Positions 34,459 through 42,604 of a DNA stretch of 64,000 bases are shown in pieces; position 1 is the first letter of the stretch, and every line of letters begins with the position of its first letter. The notes under the pieces were generated by a model. That model was not told the DNA's origin. It searched no databases and worked only from the letters and a program-made list of their open reading frames with translations. Source of the DNA: DASSUW01 sp963835525. Its GTDB lineage: Bacteria; Actinomycetota; Thermoleophilia; Solirubrobacterales; Solirubrobacteraceae. The DNA lies in contig CAWIFM010000008.1 of NCBI GenBank assembly GCA_963835525.1, positions 1,744,491-1,808,490 of the forward strand. The letters run 5' to 3'. The translations under genes were made by a program, and so were the position numbers.

Positions 34459-36119
34459 TGGCCGGCCTCGTCCTCGGGCCCATGAACCGCTGGGCGAGCA
34501 CGGACGAGGCCACCGTCTGGGTCGAGACCGACGCCGCCTGCGAGGTCGAGGTGCGGGCCGGCGACGCGAAGGCGGGCGAGCGCACCTTCGTGGTCGAGGG
34601 CCACCACTACGCGATCGTGCGCGTGAGCGGCCTGCCCGAGAACGCCGCCACGCCGTACGAGGTGCGGCTCGACGGCGAGCTCGTGTGGCCCGAGGAGGGC
34701 AGCGAGTTCCCGCCCAGCGCGCTGCGCACCCACGCGGCGAACGGCCCTGCCCGGATCGTGTTCGGCTCCTGCCGGACCGCCTATCCGCACGAGCCTCCCT
34801 ACACCCTCAAGCCCGACGAGCACGACAGCGGCCGCGAGGTCGACGCCCTGCGGGCGATCGCGTATCGCATGGTGGACTCGGATCCGGCCGAGTGGCCGCA
34901 CGCCGTATTGCTGCTCGGCGACCAGGTCTACGCCGACGAGGTCTCGCCCGACACGCTCGAGTTCATCCGCGCCAGGCGGGACACGAGCAAGCCGCCCGGG
35001 GAGACGATCTCGGACTTCGAGGAGTACACGCGCCTGTACCTCGAGGCATGGACCGACCCGCCGATCCGCTGGCTGCTCTCCACCGTGCCGTCGGCGATGA
35101 TCTTCGACGACCACGATGTCATCGACGACTGGAACACGTCGATCGACTGGCTGGAGGAGATCCGCGCCACCAGCTGGTGGGACCGGCGCGTGGTCGGCGC
35201 CTTCATGGCCTATGCGCTCTACCAGCACTGGGGGAACCTGACCCCGGACACGCTCGAGCAGGACCCCGTCTACCAGCGCGTCCGCGAGGCCGGCGACGGC
35301 GGCGACATCCTGGCGGCCGCCGCATACCAGTGGGACCGCGAGGTCTCGGGCGTGCGCTGGAGCTACTGCCGCGACGTCGGGACCACGCGGGTCGTGATGA
35401 TCGACTCCCGTGCCGGCCGCGTGCTGACGCCCGGGGAGCGCAGCATGGTCGATGCCGGCGAGTGGCGCTGGATCACGGAGCACGCCACCGGCGGCTATGA
35501 CCACCTCGTCATCGGCACCTCGCTGCCGCTGATCATGGCGCCCGGGCTGCACTACCTCGAAGCCTGGAACGAGGCGGTCTGCGACGGCGCATGGGGCGGT
35601 CTGGCCTCGAAGGTGGGGGAGAAGATCCGCCAGGGAGCCGATCTCGAGCACTGGCCGGCGTTCCGCGACTCCTTCTTCGCCATGTGCGAGCTGCTGCGCG
35701 AGGTCGGCGCCGGGGGGCGCGGCCACGCGCCGGCCAGCATCGTCGTCGTCTCCGGCGACGTGCACCACGCCTACCTCGCCGAGGTCGGCTTCCCGGCCGG
35801 CACCGGCGTCAGCTCGCGCGTCTGGCAGGCCACCTGCTCGCCGTTCCGCAACCCGCTCAGCACCAAGGAGCGGCGCGGCGTCACCTTCACCTTCAGCCGC
35901 ACCGGCAAGGCGCTGGGCCGCGTGCTGGCCCGCCTCGCGGGCGTGCCGCCGCCGCCTGTCCGTTGGCGCTTCCAGGACGGCGACCCGCGGTTCGACAACC
36001 AGGTGGGAACGCTCGAGCTCGAGGGGCGCCGCGCGCTGGCGCGGCTCGAGCGCGCGTTGCCGGGCGATGATCACGAGCGCCCGACGCTGCATGTTGCGGA
36101 CGAGCACTCGCTCGCCTAA
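34458..36119 (+). CDS. PhoD-family metallophosphatase
   Basis: A 553-residue protein of the alkaline phosphatase D/PhoD-like superfamily. An N-terminal fibronectin-like domain (VWVETDAACEVEVRAG) precedes the catalytic domain with LLLGDQVYADE, MIFDDHDVIDDWN, SLPLIMAPGLHYLEAWNE, and VVSGDVHHAYLAEV with the late metal histidines. There is no Tat or Sec signal, whereas classical PhoD is Tat-exported, so this one looks cytoplasmic. It is translationally coupled to fbiC by a 1-nt overlap. A link with F420 (a phosphodiester cofactor) is tempting but unproven. Confidence 0.88.
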   Translation: MAGLVLGPMNRWASTDEATVWVETDAACEVEVRAGDAKAGERTFVVEGHHYAIVRVSGLPENAATPYEVRLDGELVWPEEGSEFPPSALRTHAANGPARIVFGSCRTAYPHEPPYTLKPDEHDSGREVDALRAIAYRMVDSDPAEWPHAVLLLGDQVYADEVSPDTLEFIRARRDTSKPPGETISDFEEYTRLYLEAWTDPPIRWLLSTVPSAMIFDDHDVIDDWNTSIDWLEEIRATSWWDRRVVGAFMAYALYQHWGNLTPDTLEQDPVYQRVREAGDGGDILAAAAYQWDREVSGVRWSYCRDVGTTRVVMIDSRAGRVLTPGERSMVDAGEWRWITEHATGGYDHLVIGTSLPLIMAPGLHYLEAWNEAVCDGAWGGLASKVGEKIRQGADLEHWPAFRDSFFAMCELLREVGAGGRGHAPASIVVVSGDVHHAYLAEVGFPAGTGVSSRVWQATCSPFRNPLSTKERRGVTFTFSRTGKALGRVLARLAGVPPPPVRWRFQDGDPRFDNQVGTLELEGRRALARLERALPGDDHERPTLHVADEHSLA

Positions 36120-36205
36120 CGGCGTCTTCGCAATGCCTTAAGACATCTGACGGATGTGGGCGGCATGATGATGCGAGCGAACCGTCTGGAGAGGCGACGC
36201 ACCTC

Positions 36206-36766
36206 GTGACCAGTAGAACCGATGCCGAGCTGATCAAAGCGGCCAAGCAGGATCCGGAGGCCTTCCGCGAGTTCTATGACCGCTATGCGGTCTGGATCCG
36301 CTCGTGGTTCAAGCGCCACACCGGGTCCGACGCCGCGAGCCTGGACCTGACCGCGGAGACCTTCGCGCAGGCCTGGCACGCGTCGCGCCGCTTCAAGGAT
36401 CTCGCAGACGGATCAGGTGCCCCGTGGCTGTTCGGGATCTCCCGCAACCTGCTGCGGCAGTACCACAAGCACAACCGCATCGAGTCGGCCGCACGCGAGC
36501 GCCTGGGTCTCCAGGCGACCTGCGCCGTGGACGACTACGAGCGCGTCGACGACCGCAGCGAGGCCGGCGCCCTGGCGCCGCTCGTGCGGCATGCGCTGCG
36601 GGCGTTGCCCGCGGACCAGCGTCGGGCGCTCGAGCTGCGGATCGTGCACCAGCTCCCGTATGACGCGGTCGCCGGCCGTCTGGGCTGCTCCCAGAACGCC
36701 GCGCGGCTGCGTGTCTCACGCGCGCTTCGCGCGGTCACCACGCAGATCAGGAGCGCTCAGGCTTGA
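36206..36766 (+). CDS. ECF-type RNA polymerase sigma factor
   Basis: A 186-residue sigma70 family protein with region 2 (FREFYDRYAVWIRSWFKRHTG, DLTAETFAQAWHASRRF, WLFGISRNLLRQYHKHN) and region 4 (LPADQRRALELRIVHQLPYDAVAGRLGCSQNAARLRVSRALR). No anti-sigma gene is adjacent, so control must be by another route. GTG 36206 has GGAGAGG upstream at longer than usual spacing. It is followed 19 nt later by an HxlR-type regulator in the same direction. Confidence 0.9.
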   Translation: MTSRTDAELIKAAKQDPEAFREFYDRYAVWIRSWFKRHTGSDAASLDLTAETFAQAWHASRRFKDLADGSGAPWLFGISRNLLRQYHKHNRIESAARERLGLQATCAVDDYERVDDRSEAGALAPLVRHALRALPADQRRALELRIVHQLPYDAVAGRLGCSQNAARLRVSRALRAVTTQIRSAQA

Positions 36767-36785
36767 GCGCCACGAGAGGAGGCTG

Positions 36786-37205
36786 ATGGCAGCCCACACG
36801 ATCACCCCAATGCCAGGCGCCCACGAGCGCCGCGTAGCGGAGCGCACGCGCTCCGGGCGGCTCATCCGCGACTCGATCTCACTGCTGAGCTCGAAGTGGT
36901 CGGTCGACATCCTGCTGGCGCTCGGAGACGGCACGCGCCGTTACCACGAGCTGCTGGAGGATCTCCAGCCGATCTCCGAGAAGGTGCTCACGCAGACGCT
37001 TCGCGGCATGGAGCGCGACGGCGTCGTCGCGCGCCGCGTGCACGCCGAGGTGCCGCCGCGGGTGGAGTACGCGCTCACGCCGCTGGGCGCCACGATGGCG
37101 CCGCCGCTGAAGGCGCTCGGCTCGTGGTCGCTGGCACATGGCAAGCGCGTCGAGGAGGCGCGCGACCGGTTCGACGCACGGATGGCGGCCAAGCGCGCGG
37201 CCTAG
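36786..37205 (+). CDS. HxlR-family transcriptional regulator
   Basis: A 139-residue winged-helix regulator. LLSSKWSVDILLALGDGTRRYHELLEDLQPISEKVLTQTLRGMERDGVVARRVHAEVPPRVEYALTPLG is a textbook HxlR domain (KW...I...L..G..R..EL...I..K.L...L...E.DG.V.R....P..VEY.LT..G), although the usual N-terminal Cys is missing. Such proteins sense reactive electrophiles or quinones in some cases. GAGAGGAGG lies upstream of ATG 36786. Its stop shares CTAG with the convergent cofE. Confidence 0.93.
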   Translation: MAAHTITPMPGAHERRVAERTRSGRLIRDSISLLSSKWSVDILLALGDGTRRYHELLEDLQPISEKVLTQTLRGMERDGVVARRVHAEVPPRVEYALTPLGATMAPPLKALGSWSLAHGKRVEEARDRFDARMAAKRAA

Positions 37206-37924
37206 GGGAAGAGATCGTCGGCCAGGGCGCGGATCAGGGCCGCCGCGCCGGCGCCGTCGTCTGACGTGACGTAGCGCTCGAGCCCGCGGATGCGTATCGC
37301 GGGCTCGCGGGTGTCCTTGCCGCGGGCGAGGTCCGCGGCGGCCGCCGCCTCGTCGGCGACGGCGATCACGGTGGCGGCCAGCTCGCGGCCGTCGGCGTCG
37401 TCGCGGCCGCGCCAGTCCTCGGCCGGCGCCAGGCCGGCGCAGCCGATCGCCACTTCGGCCTGGCCGACGCGCCACGGCCGGCCGAACGAGTCGGTGATCA
37501 GAATCGCGCAGCCGAGGCTTCGTCTCAGTGCGCGGGCGGAGGCGTCGGGGTCGGCCGGCAGCAGCACGAGCCTGCCGGGCGCGCCGGCGTTGGAGGCGTC
37601 GACGCCGGCGTTGGCGCACACGAAGCCGTGGCGCGTGCGGCAGATGATGCGGCCGCGGTCGGCGCGCAGGACCTCGGCGGACTCGTCGAGGATGACCTGG
37701 ACGTGGCGCGCGTCCTTGCCGTGCTCGGCGGCCAGCCACTCGGCCTCGGCGGTGGGCTCGACGGCGGCCACGTCCACGATCCGGCCCTCGGCCTTCGAGA
37801 CGACCTTGTGGGCGATCGCAAGCACGTCGGTGGGGCGCAGGTCGGCGGCCGCGCCGAGCAGCGCGGCGAGGTCGTCGCCCGGCCGGACCTCCGGCAGCCC
37901 GGGGAGCGCGTCGAGGCTGATCAC
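37202..37924 (-). CDS. cofE: Coenzyme F420-0:L-glutamate ligase, stand-alone
   Basis: A 240-residue CofE-type ligase that adds glutamates to F420-0 with GTP. Typical segments are DVLAIAHKVVSKAEGRIVDV, VVLPA-like LVLLPADPDASA, ILITDSFGRPWRVGQAEVAIGCAG, and a C-terminal ERYVTSDDGAGAAALIRAL. In mycobacteria and many actinobacteria the equivalent FbiB carries a second FMN/nitroreductase domain of about 200 residues, which reduces dehydro-F420; it is absent here. GTG 37924 overlaps the cofC stop (GTGA). Last gene of the npdG-cofD-cofC-cofE run. Confidence 0.93.
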   Translation of the reverse strand: MISLDALPGLPEVRPGDDLAALLGAAADLRPTDVLAIAHKVVSKAEGRIVDVAAVEPTAEAEWLAAEHGKDARHVQVILDESAEVLRADRGRIICRTRHGFVCANAGVDASNAGAPGRLVLLPADPDASARALRRSLGCAILITDSFGRPWRVGQAEVAIGCAGLAPAEDWRGRDDADGRELAATVIAVADEAAAAADLARGKDTREPAIRIRGLERYVTSDDGAGAAALIRALADDLFP

Positions 37925-38565
37925 ACCGTCGCGGCGTGCAGCACGGCGCGGGTGCGGGCGGCCGTGTCGGGGCGCGCGTCCAGCGCCGTGCGCAGGGCCG
38001 CGAGGTCGGCCGGCGTGTCGACGTCGAGGCTGAGCGACGGAAGCTCGGCGACCTTGACCTCGGCGCCCGCGGCCCGCGCGAGCGCGGCGTGGCGGGCGAA
38101 CGAGCCGGCGCCGAACGACGGCGCCATGACCTCCGGCGGCTCGAGCAGCAGCGCGTTGGTGCCGCTGCCGTGGCGGTCGGGGACGATGACCACGCCGCCA
38201 CGGCGCCCGAGCAGCGCGCTCACCTCCCGCGGGTCGATCGCCGGGCAGTCTCCCGGGACGAGCAGAACGCGCCCGGCGCCCCGCACCAGCGCGGAATCCA
38301 CCCCGCGGGCGGCGGCGGCCGACTGGCCGGCCTCCTCGGGGTCGTCGACCACGATCGCGCCCGCGTCCTCGGCCGCACGGGCGGCGAGCGGCTCGGCGGT
38401 CACCACGACCACTTCGTCGATCTCGTGGACGGCGGCCAGCGCCTCGAGCACGTCGGCCACCATGGCGGCGGCGAGCTCCTCGCGCTCGCGGCCGCCGATC
38501 GCTTCGCCGAGGCGCTGCTTGGCGCGCGAGAAGGACTTGACGGGCAGGACGGCCGCGGTGCGCAC
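37921..38565 (-). CDS. cofC: 2-phospho-L-lactate/PEP guanylyltransferase
   Basis: A 214-residue nucleotidyltransferase (CofC/FbiD) that activates phosphoenolpyruvate or 2-phospholactate with GTP for F420 assembly. Seen: AAVLPVKSFSRAKQRLGEAIG at the N-terminus, LLVPGDCPAIDPREVSALLGR as the metal-binding region, and VVIVPDRHGSGTNALLLEPP. Which phospho-acid is used cannot be told. GTG 38565 has TAGGCT 6 nt upstream, located in the end of cofD, so an internal promoter is possible as well as read-through. Overlaps cofE by 4 nt. Confidence 0.93.
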   Translation of the reverse strand: MRTAAVLPVKSFSRAKQRLGEAIGGREREELAAAMVADVLEALAAVHEIDEVVVVTAEPLAARAAEDAGAIVVDDPEEAGQSAAAARGVDSALVRGAGRVLLVPGDCPAIDPREVSALLGRRGGVVIVPDRHGSGTNALLLEPPEVMAPSFGAGSFARHAALARAAGAEVKVAELPSLSLDVDTPADLAALRTALDARPDTAARTRAVLHAATV

Positions 38566-38574
38566 GAGCCAAGC

Positions 38575-39453
38575 CTAACCGGCGAAGGCCAGCACCTCTC
38601 GCGCGACTCGGCGCCGCGCCTCCTGGTCGCCCATCTCGACGTCGGTGACCAGCGTGGGCACGCTGTCGGAGCGCTCATCGGCCACGAGCCCGTCGAGCAG
38701 CCCGGCGTAGTGGGCGGCGATCCCCTCGGACGTGAGCGGGTGACCGGCCCAGGCGAGGAACTCGTCGGTGGGGCCTTTGAGCACAGCTCCGCGCACGAGC
38801 GGCGAGACGGCGATGACCGGCGCGCGCATGGCTTCGCGCATCCCCGGGACGGCGAGGATCGGGCCGATCGAGATCACCGGGTTCGACGGCCCGATGATCA
38901 CGACGTCCGCAGCGGCGAGCGCCTCGAGCACCTCGGGCGTCGGCCGGGCCTGCTCGATGCCCCGGAGCTCGACGTCCTCGACCGGGCCGGCTGCGCGCTC
39001 GCGGATCATGAACTCCTGGAACGGGTGCCAGATCCCGCGCGCCTTGACGTGCGTGCGGACGGGCTCGTCGCACATCGGCAGCACCTTCGCTTCGACTCCC
39101 AGCGCCGCGCGGGCCTCGTCGATCGCCTCGGTCAGCCGGGCGCCCTCGGCGAGCCGGCGGGCGCGGCGCACGCACAGCGCGAGGTCGCGGTCGCCGAGGT
39201 TGAACCAGACGTCGTCGCCGAGCTCGCGCAGGCCGTCCATCACGTGGAAGGTGTCGCCCGCCAGGCCCCAGCCGCGCTCGTCGATGCGGTCGGCGAGCCA
39301 GAAGGTGACGAGGTCGGGGTCGGGGGAGACGTGGGCGCCGTAGACCTCGGCGTCGTCGGCGGTGTTGGCGATGACGACGAGCTCGTCGGCCTCGTCGAGC
39401 AGGCCGCGCGCGAGCTTGGCTCCGCCGGTCCCGCCCGCGAGCAGGACTACCAC
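38575..39453 (-). CDS. cofD: 2-phospho-L-lactate transferase (F420-0 synthase)
   Basis: A 292-residue CofD/FbiA enzyme that joins the activated phospho-acid to FO. LLAGGTGGAKLARGLL is the family N-terminal signature. WFNLGDRDLALCVRRARRL, MCDEPVRTHV, HPFQEFMIRERA, and VVIIGPSNPVISIGPILAVPGMREAM follow in the usual order. GTG 39453 overlaps the end of npdG by 7 nt. The length is a little shorter than mycobacterial FbiA. Cytoplasmic. Confidence 0.95.
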   Translation of the reverse strand: MVVLLAGGTGGAKLARGLLDEADELVVIANTADDAEVYGAHVSPDPDLVTFWLADRIDERGWGLAGDTFHVMDGLRELGDDVWFNLGDRDLALCVRRARRLAEGARLTEAIDEARAALGVEAKVLPMCDEPVRTHVKARGIWHPFQEFMIRERAAGPVEDVELRGIEQARPTPEVLEALAAADVVIIGPSNPVISIGPILAVPGMREAMRAPVIAVSPLVRGAVLKGPTDEFLAWAGHPLTSEGIAAHYAGLLDGLVADERSDSVPTLVTDVEMGDQEARRRVAREVLAFAG

Positions 39454-40127
39454 GGCCGGTCGGTGAGGCTGGTGATGCGGACGCCGGCGTGCGTCTTGTA
39501 GCGAGCGTTGATCCCGATCAGGAGCGCCGTCAGAGCCTCCGCGGTGCGGGCCATCTCCAGCCGCCCGGCGTCGACGCAGCGCAGCCCCGGGATGAGCTCG
39601 ATGTAGGCCGCCGCGCGGGCCTTGTCCTCGCGGCGGTCGCCGCACACGAGCACGTCCTCGTCGAGCTGGTGGCCGAGGTCCTTCATGCCCGGGGCGTTGA
39701 CGGTGTGCAGCGCGGCGACGACGCGCACGCCGTCGGGCGCCATCTCGGCCGCCTGCTGGGCGGCGGAGCCCTGCCAGACGCCGAGCATGCGGGTCGCCTT
39801 GCCGGACACGGCGGCCGCGAGCGGGACGGTGGCGTCGACCAGCAGCTGGCCCTCGCGCAGGTGGTTCTTCAGGTTCGTCAGCGTCTCGGACTGGTTGCGG
39901 AACGGCACGCACAGGAAGACGACCTCGCTCGCCTCGGCGGCGGGGCCGTTCTCGAGGCCCTCGATCTGCGCGTCCGGGACCTGCTCGCGGATGCGGGCGG
40001 CGGCCTCCTCGGCGCGGGCCGCGTCGCGCGAGCCGATGACGACCGGCACGCCGGCCGCTGCGAGCCGTAGCGCGAGGCCGGTGCCGAGCGCGCCGGAGCC
40101 GCCGATGACCGTCACCTGGTCGGGCAT
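39447..40127 (-). CDS. npdG: F420:NADP oxidoreductase
   Basis: A 226-residue Rossmann enzyme that exchanges hydride between F420 and NADP(H). The N-terminal VTVIGGSGALGTGLALRLAAAGVPVVIGSRD is the NADP site, followed by VVFLCVPFRNQ, KATRMLGVWQGSAAQQAAEM, VVAALHTVNAPGMKDLG and the C-terminal LLIGINARYKTHAGVRIT. All match Fno/NpdG. First gene of the F420 operon. TAGCCT (40142-40137 on this strand) lies 9 nt before ATG 40127, back to back with the -10 of the divergent SDR gene. Confidence 0.94.
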   Translation of the reverse strand: MPDQVTVIGGSGALGTGLALRLAAAGVPVVIGSRDAARAEEAAARIREQVPDAQIEGLENGPAAEASEVVFLCVPFRNQSETLTNLKNHLREGQLLVDATVPLAAAVSGKATRMLGVWQGSAAQQAAEMAPDGVRVVAALHTVNAPGMKDLGHQLDEDVLVCGDRREDKARAAAYIELIPGLRCVDAGRLEMARTAEALTALLIGINARYKTHAGVRITSLTDRPW

Positions 40128-40136
40128 GGGCGGGGC

Positions 40137-40148
40137 AGGCTATACGCT
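40137..40148. promoter_or_regulatory. Adjacent divergent -10 elements for npdG and the SDR gene
   Basis: AGGCTATACGCT carries TAGCCT on the minus strand (40142-40137; 9 nt before ATG 40127) and TACGCT on the plus strand (40143-40148; 8 nt before ATG 40157). The intergenic gap is only 29 nt. It is a second example of the compact bidirectional arrangement at 883-892. Confidence 0.5.
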
Positions 40149-40156
40149 GCGGCCGG

Positions 40157-40894
40157 ATGCGACTGGAAGGACGGATCGCGCTCGTCACCGGCGGCGCGTC
40201 GGGGATCGGCGCGGCGACCGCGCGGCGGCTGACCGCCGAGGGCGCGCGCGTGTGGGTGGCCGACATCGACCTGGCGGGCGCGCAGAGCGTCGCCGGCGAG
40301 ATCGACGGCGCCGCGGTGGAGATGGACGTCGCCGACGAGGCGTCGGTGCGCGCGGCCGTCGTCGAGGCGGGGCAGGTCGACGTGCTTGTCAACAACGCGG
40401 GCACCGACCGCTTCGCGTTCTTCGTCAACACCGACCCCGAGCTGTGGGACTTCGTGCTCGGGGTCAACCTGCGCGGAACGATCGCCGTCACCCACGCGGT
40501 GCTCGGCGGCATGCAGCAGCGGGGGAGGGGCGCGATCGTCAACGTCGCCTCCGAGGCCGGCCGCGTCGGCTCGCAGGGCTCGGCCGTCTACAGCGCCGCC
40601 AAGGCGGGCGTGATCGGCTTCACCCGTGCGATTGCCCGGGAGTCCTCGCGATTCGGCGTGCGCGTCAACGCGGTCGCGCCGGGGCCGATCGACACGCCAC
40701 TGCTCAACGCCGCGCCGAAGGAGTACGGCGAGATCGGCGAGCGGCTGAAGCAGGGGATGATCGACTCCACGAGCATGCGACGGATCGGGCAGCCCGAGGA
40801 GGTCGCGGCCGCGATCGCCTTCCTGGCCTCCGACGACGCCTCGTTCGTGACCGGCCAGACGATCAACGTCTCCGGCGGGCTCTCGATGGCCTGA
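40157..40894 (+). CDS. Short-chain dehydrogenase/reductase (FabG-like)
   Basis: A 245-residue classical SDR. The cofactor motif is TGGASGIG (11-18), with NNAG (about 79), the catalytic Ser region NVASEAGRVG, YSAAK (Tyr/Lys of the active site) and the C-terminal GQTINVSGGLSM. An Asp after the second strand (ADIDLAGA) suggests NAD(H) preference. The substrate is unknown; the closest resemblance is to 3-oxoacyl-ACP or 3-hydroxyacyl-CoA-type reductases. It diverges from the F420 operon. The 3' end stops 6 nt from the convergent membrane operon. Confidence 0.9.
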   Translation: MRLEGRIALVTGGASGIGAATARRLTAEGARVWVADIDLAGAQSVAGEIDGAAVEMDVADEASVRAAVVEAGQVDVLVNNAGTDRFAFFVNTDPELWDFVLGVNLRGTIAVTHAVLGGMQQRGRGAIVNVASEAGRVGSQGSAVYSAAKAGVIGFTRAIARESSRFGVRVNAVAPGPIDTPLLNAAPKEYGEIGERLKQGMIDSTSMRRIGQPEEVAAAIAFLASDDASFVTGQTINVSGGLSMA

Positions 40895-40900
40895 GCCTGC

Positions 40901-41842
40901 CTATTCGGAGTCCGCGCCGCCACGACTGGAAGCCGTCCCGCTCGGCGCGGTGCCGTTCCCGAGCCGCGCCGGCAGCAGGCCGGCGACGAGCTCCTCGATG
41001 CGGTCGGCGAGCTGCGGGTTACCGCCCAGCCGCGCCTGGTCCTCCAGCCGTCTGAGGTCGCCGACGAGGGCCAGCCGCTCGATCGCCGTCTGCTCGGACG
41101 TTCGCGCGGCCGTCACCTCCTGCTCCACCGATCGCAGCTGGCGCGGATCGCTGCGGACGAGCGTCTCGACCGTCGTCACCAGACGTTCGAGCACGCGGTA
41201 GAGCACCGACGCGGAGAACCCGCCGAGCAGCGCCAGCAGCGGCCGCGTCACCGCCCCCGACTCGCCCTCGCTCGCGAGCGGCACGAGCGTGGGCAGCAGC
41301 AGCCCTGCCATCAGGCCGAGGATGAACCGCAGCCAGTACGTCGACTCGTACTTCGGGTCATAGATCCCGTCCTTGATGTACCGCTGGGCCGTGAACAGCG
41401 CCGAGAAGGCAGCCCCCAGGCCGCCCGCCACGAGGTAGAACAAGCCGTTGACGAGGACCGGAACGCCGGCCGAGTGGAAGAAGTCGCCGCCGCTCTCGTT
41501 CACGTCCTGCGAGCTGGCGAGCAACAGGAACAGCACCAGGAGCACGATGACGACGACCAGCATCTGGCGCACGAGCCGGACCGGTCCGAGCATGGACAGC
41601 GCGGACTGCCGTCCTTCCGAGATGACCAGGATCGTGCGCGGGGTCGCCGGCGCGACGATCCGCACCAGCTCGTTGTGGGCGCGCGTGAGCCGGCGCACGT
41701 CGCCGGTCGCTCCGGCAACCGCGGCCTGGTGAACGGCGTCGGTGACCGTGTCCGGCACCGTCAGACCCGACGCGAGCGCGTAGCGCACCATCGCCTCGGA
41801 CGCGCGGAGGAGCTGCTCGTCGAGGGTCGGCGCAGGTCTCAT
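40901..41842 (-). CDS. Unknown membrane protein, last gene of the SulP/DUF4239 operon
   Basis: A 313-residue protein. A soluble helical N-terminal domain (about 1-85) is followed by four likely membrane helices: LVVVIVLLVLFLLLA (95-109), VLVNGLFYLVAGGLGAAFSALF (129-150), FILGLMAGLLLPTLVPLA (173-190) and LLALLGGFSASVLYRVLE (202-219). A long charged C-terminal helix region (TVETLVRSDPRQL..RIEELVAGLL) and a Ser/Gly tail follow. An AQRYIKDGIYDPKYEST segment sits between TM2 and TM3. No family recognised. The ATG overlaps the upstream DUF4239 stop by 4 nt, so it is co-translated and likely a partner of the transport module. Confidence 0.72.
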   Translation of the reverse strand: MRPAPTLDEQLLRASEAMVRYALASGLTVPDTVTDAVHQAAVAGATGDVRRLTRAHNELVRIVAPATPRTILVISEGRQSALSMLGPVRLVRQMLVVVIVLLVLFLLLASSQDVNESGGDFFHSAGVPVLVNGLFYLVAGGLGAAFSALFTAQRYIKDGIYDPKYESTYWLRFILGLMAGLLLPTLVPLASEGESGAVTRPLLALLGGFSASVLYRVLERLVTTVETLVRSDPRQLRSVEQEVTAARTSEQTAIERLALVGDLRRLEDQARLGGNPQLADRIEELVAGLLPARLGNGTAPSGTASSRGGADSE

Positions 41843-42594
41843 AGCTCGACGTCCTTCCACTGATCGATGAAGTATGTGAACGGCTGCGTGGAGAGCTTCA
41901 GGTCTCGCGCGAATGGGTTGTCGAGCGTGTAGATGAGGAACACGACGAAGCCGATGAACCCGGCCACGATGCCCACCATGACTGCCTGCGCTTTGACCTT
42001 GCCGGCCCGGTAGAGGTAGAGCAGGAACACCGTCATCGCGCCGCCCACGACGATCAGCCCCCACAGCAGCGACGGCACGTCCGACTGGCTGCTGTAGATC
42101 CGCAGCCGCCGTGCGCGGCCGACCTCGTTCATGCGATCGATGACGGTGCCGAAGAACGTCCCCTGGGCTCCGCTGTCCGGCTCATAGCGATAGAGGTGGT
42201 CCCAGATGCGCTCGTACATCCGGCGCGACTCGAGATCGGGATCACCGTGCTCGAGGCTCGCCCACTCGCGGTCGACGACGAGCTGCGCGTAGCGGAGCGT
42301 GTCCTCTCGCACCGGGATGCGCACGTCATCCGGGAGCCCGCCCGAATCCCGCATGACGTTCGACAGGGCGGAGATCTCTTCCTCGATGTGCGTCGAGGCG
42401 CCGCTGTAGTTCTGCCACGCCGTTACCACGATGAACGCCAGGAGGAGGCCGTAGAGCCCGCCCGTGAGGCTCGAGCAGATGCGGACGAGCTCGTTGTTCG
42501 ACTCGTCGCAGAGGCTCGGGAAGAACCGCTGGACGGCGTAGAACCCGGCCACGGCAATGACCGCGCACGCGAGAGCCGTCACCAGCGCGATCAT
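41839..42594 (-). CDS. DUF4239 (bestrophin-like) membrane protein 1
   Basis: A 251-residue protein with an N-terminal membrane helix, a second helix in GGLYGLLLAFIVVTAWQNYSGA, a central helical cytoplasmic part (EEEISALSNVMRDSGGLPDDVR, DRMNEVGRARRLRIYSSQSDVPSLLW) and two C-terminal helices (VVGGAMTVFLLYLY, MVGIVAGFIGFVVFLIYTLDNPF). The VGLLYAxLLAFVVVxxW, LSxLxRDS, RxRRLRxxSSQS and FLIYxLxxPFxGD elements recur in the paralogue at 44713 and are typical of DUF4239. Function of the family is not established; a channel role is inferred from resemblance to bestrophins. GGAGG precedes ATG 42594. Confidence 0.85.
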   Translation of the reverse strand: MIALVTALACAVIAVAGFYAVQRFFPSLCDESNNELVRICSSLTGGLYGLLLAFIVVTAWQNYSGASTHIEEEISALSNVMRDSGGLPDDVRIPVREDTLRYAQLVVDREWASLEHGDPDLESRRMYERIWDHLYRYEPDSGAQGTFFGTVIDRMNEVGRARRLRIYSSQSDVPSLLWGLIVVGGAMTVFLLYLYRAGKVKAQAVMVGIVAGFIGFVVFLIYTLDNPFARDLKLSTQPFTYFIDQWKDVEL

Positions 42595-42604
42595 CGGACC
42601 TCCC

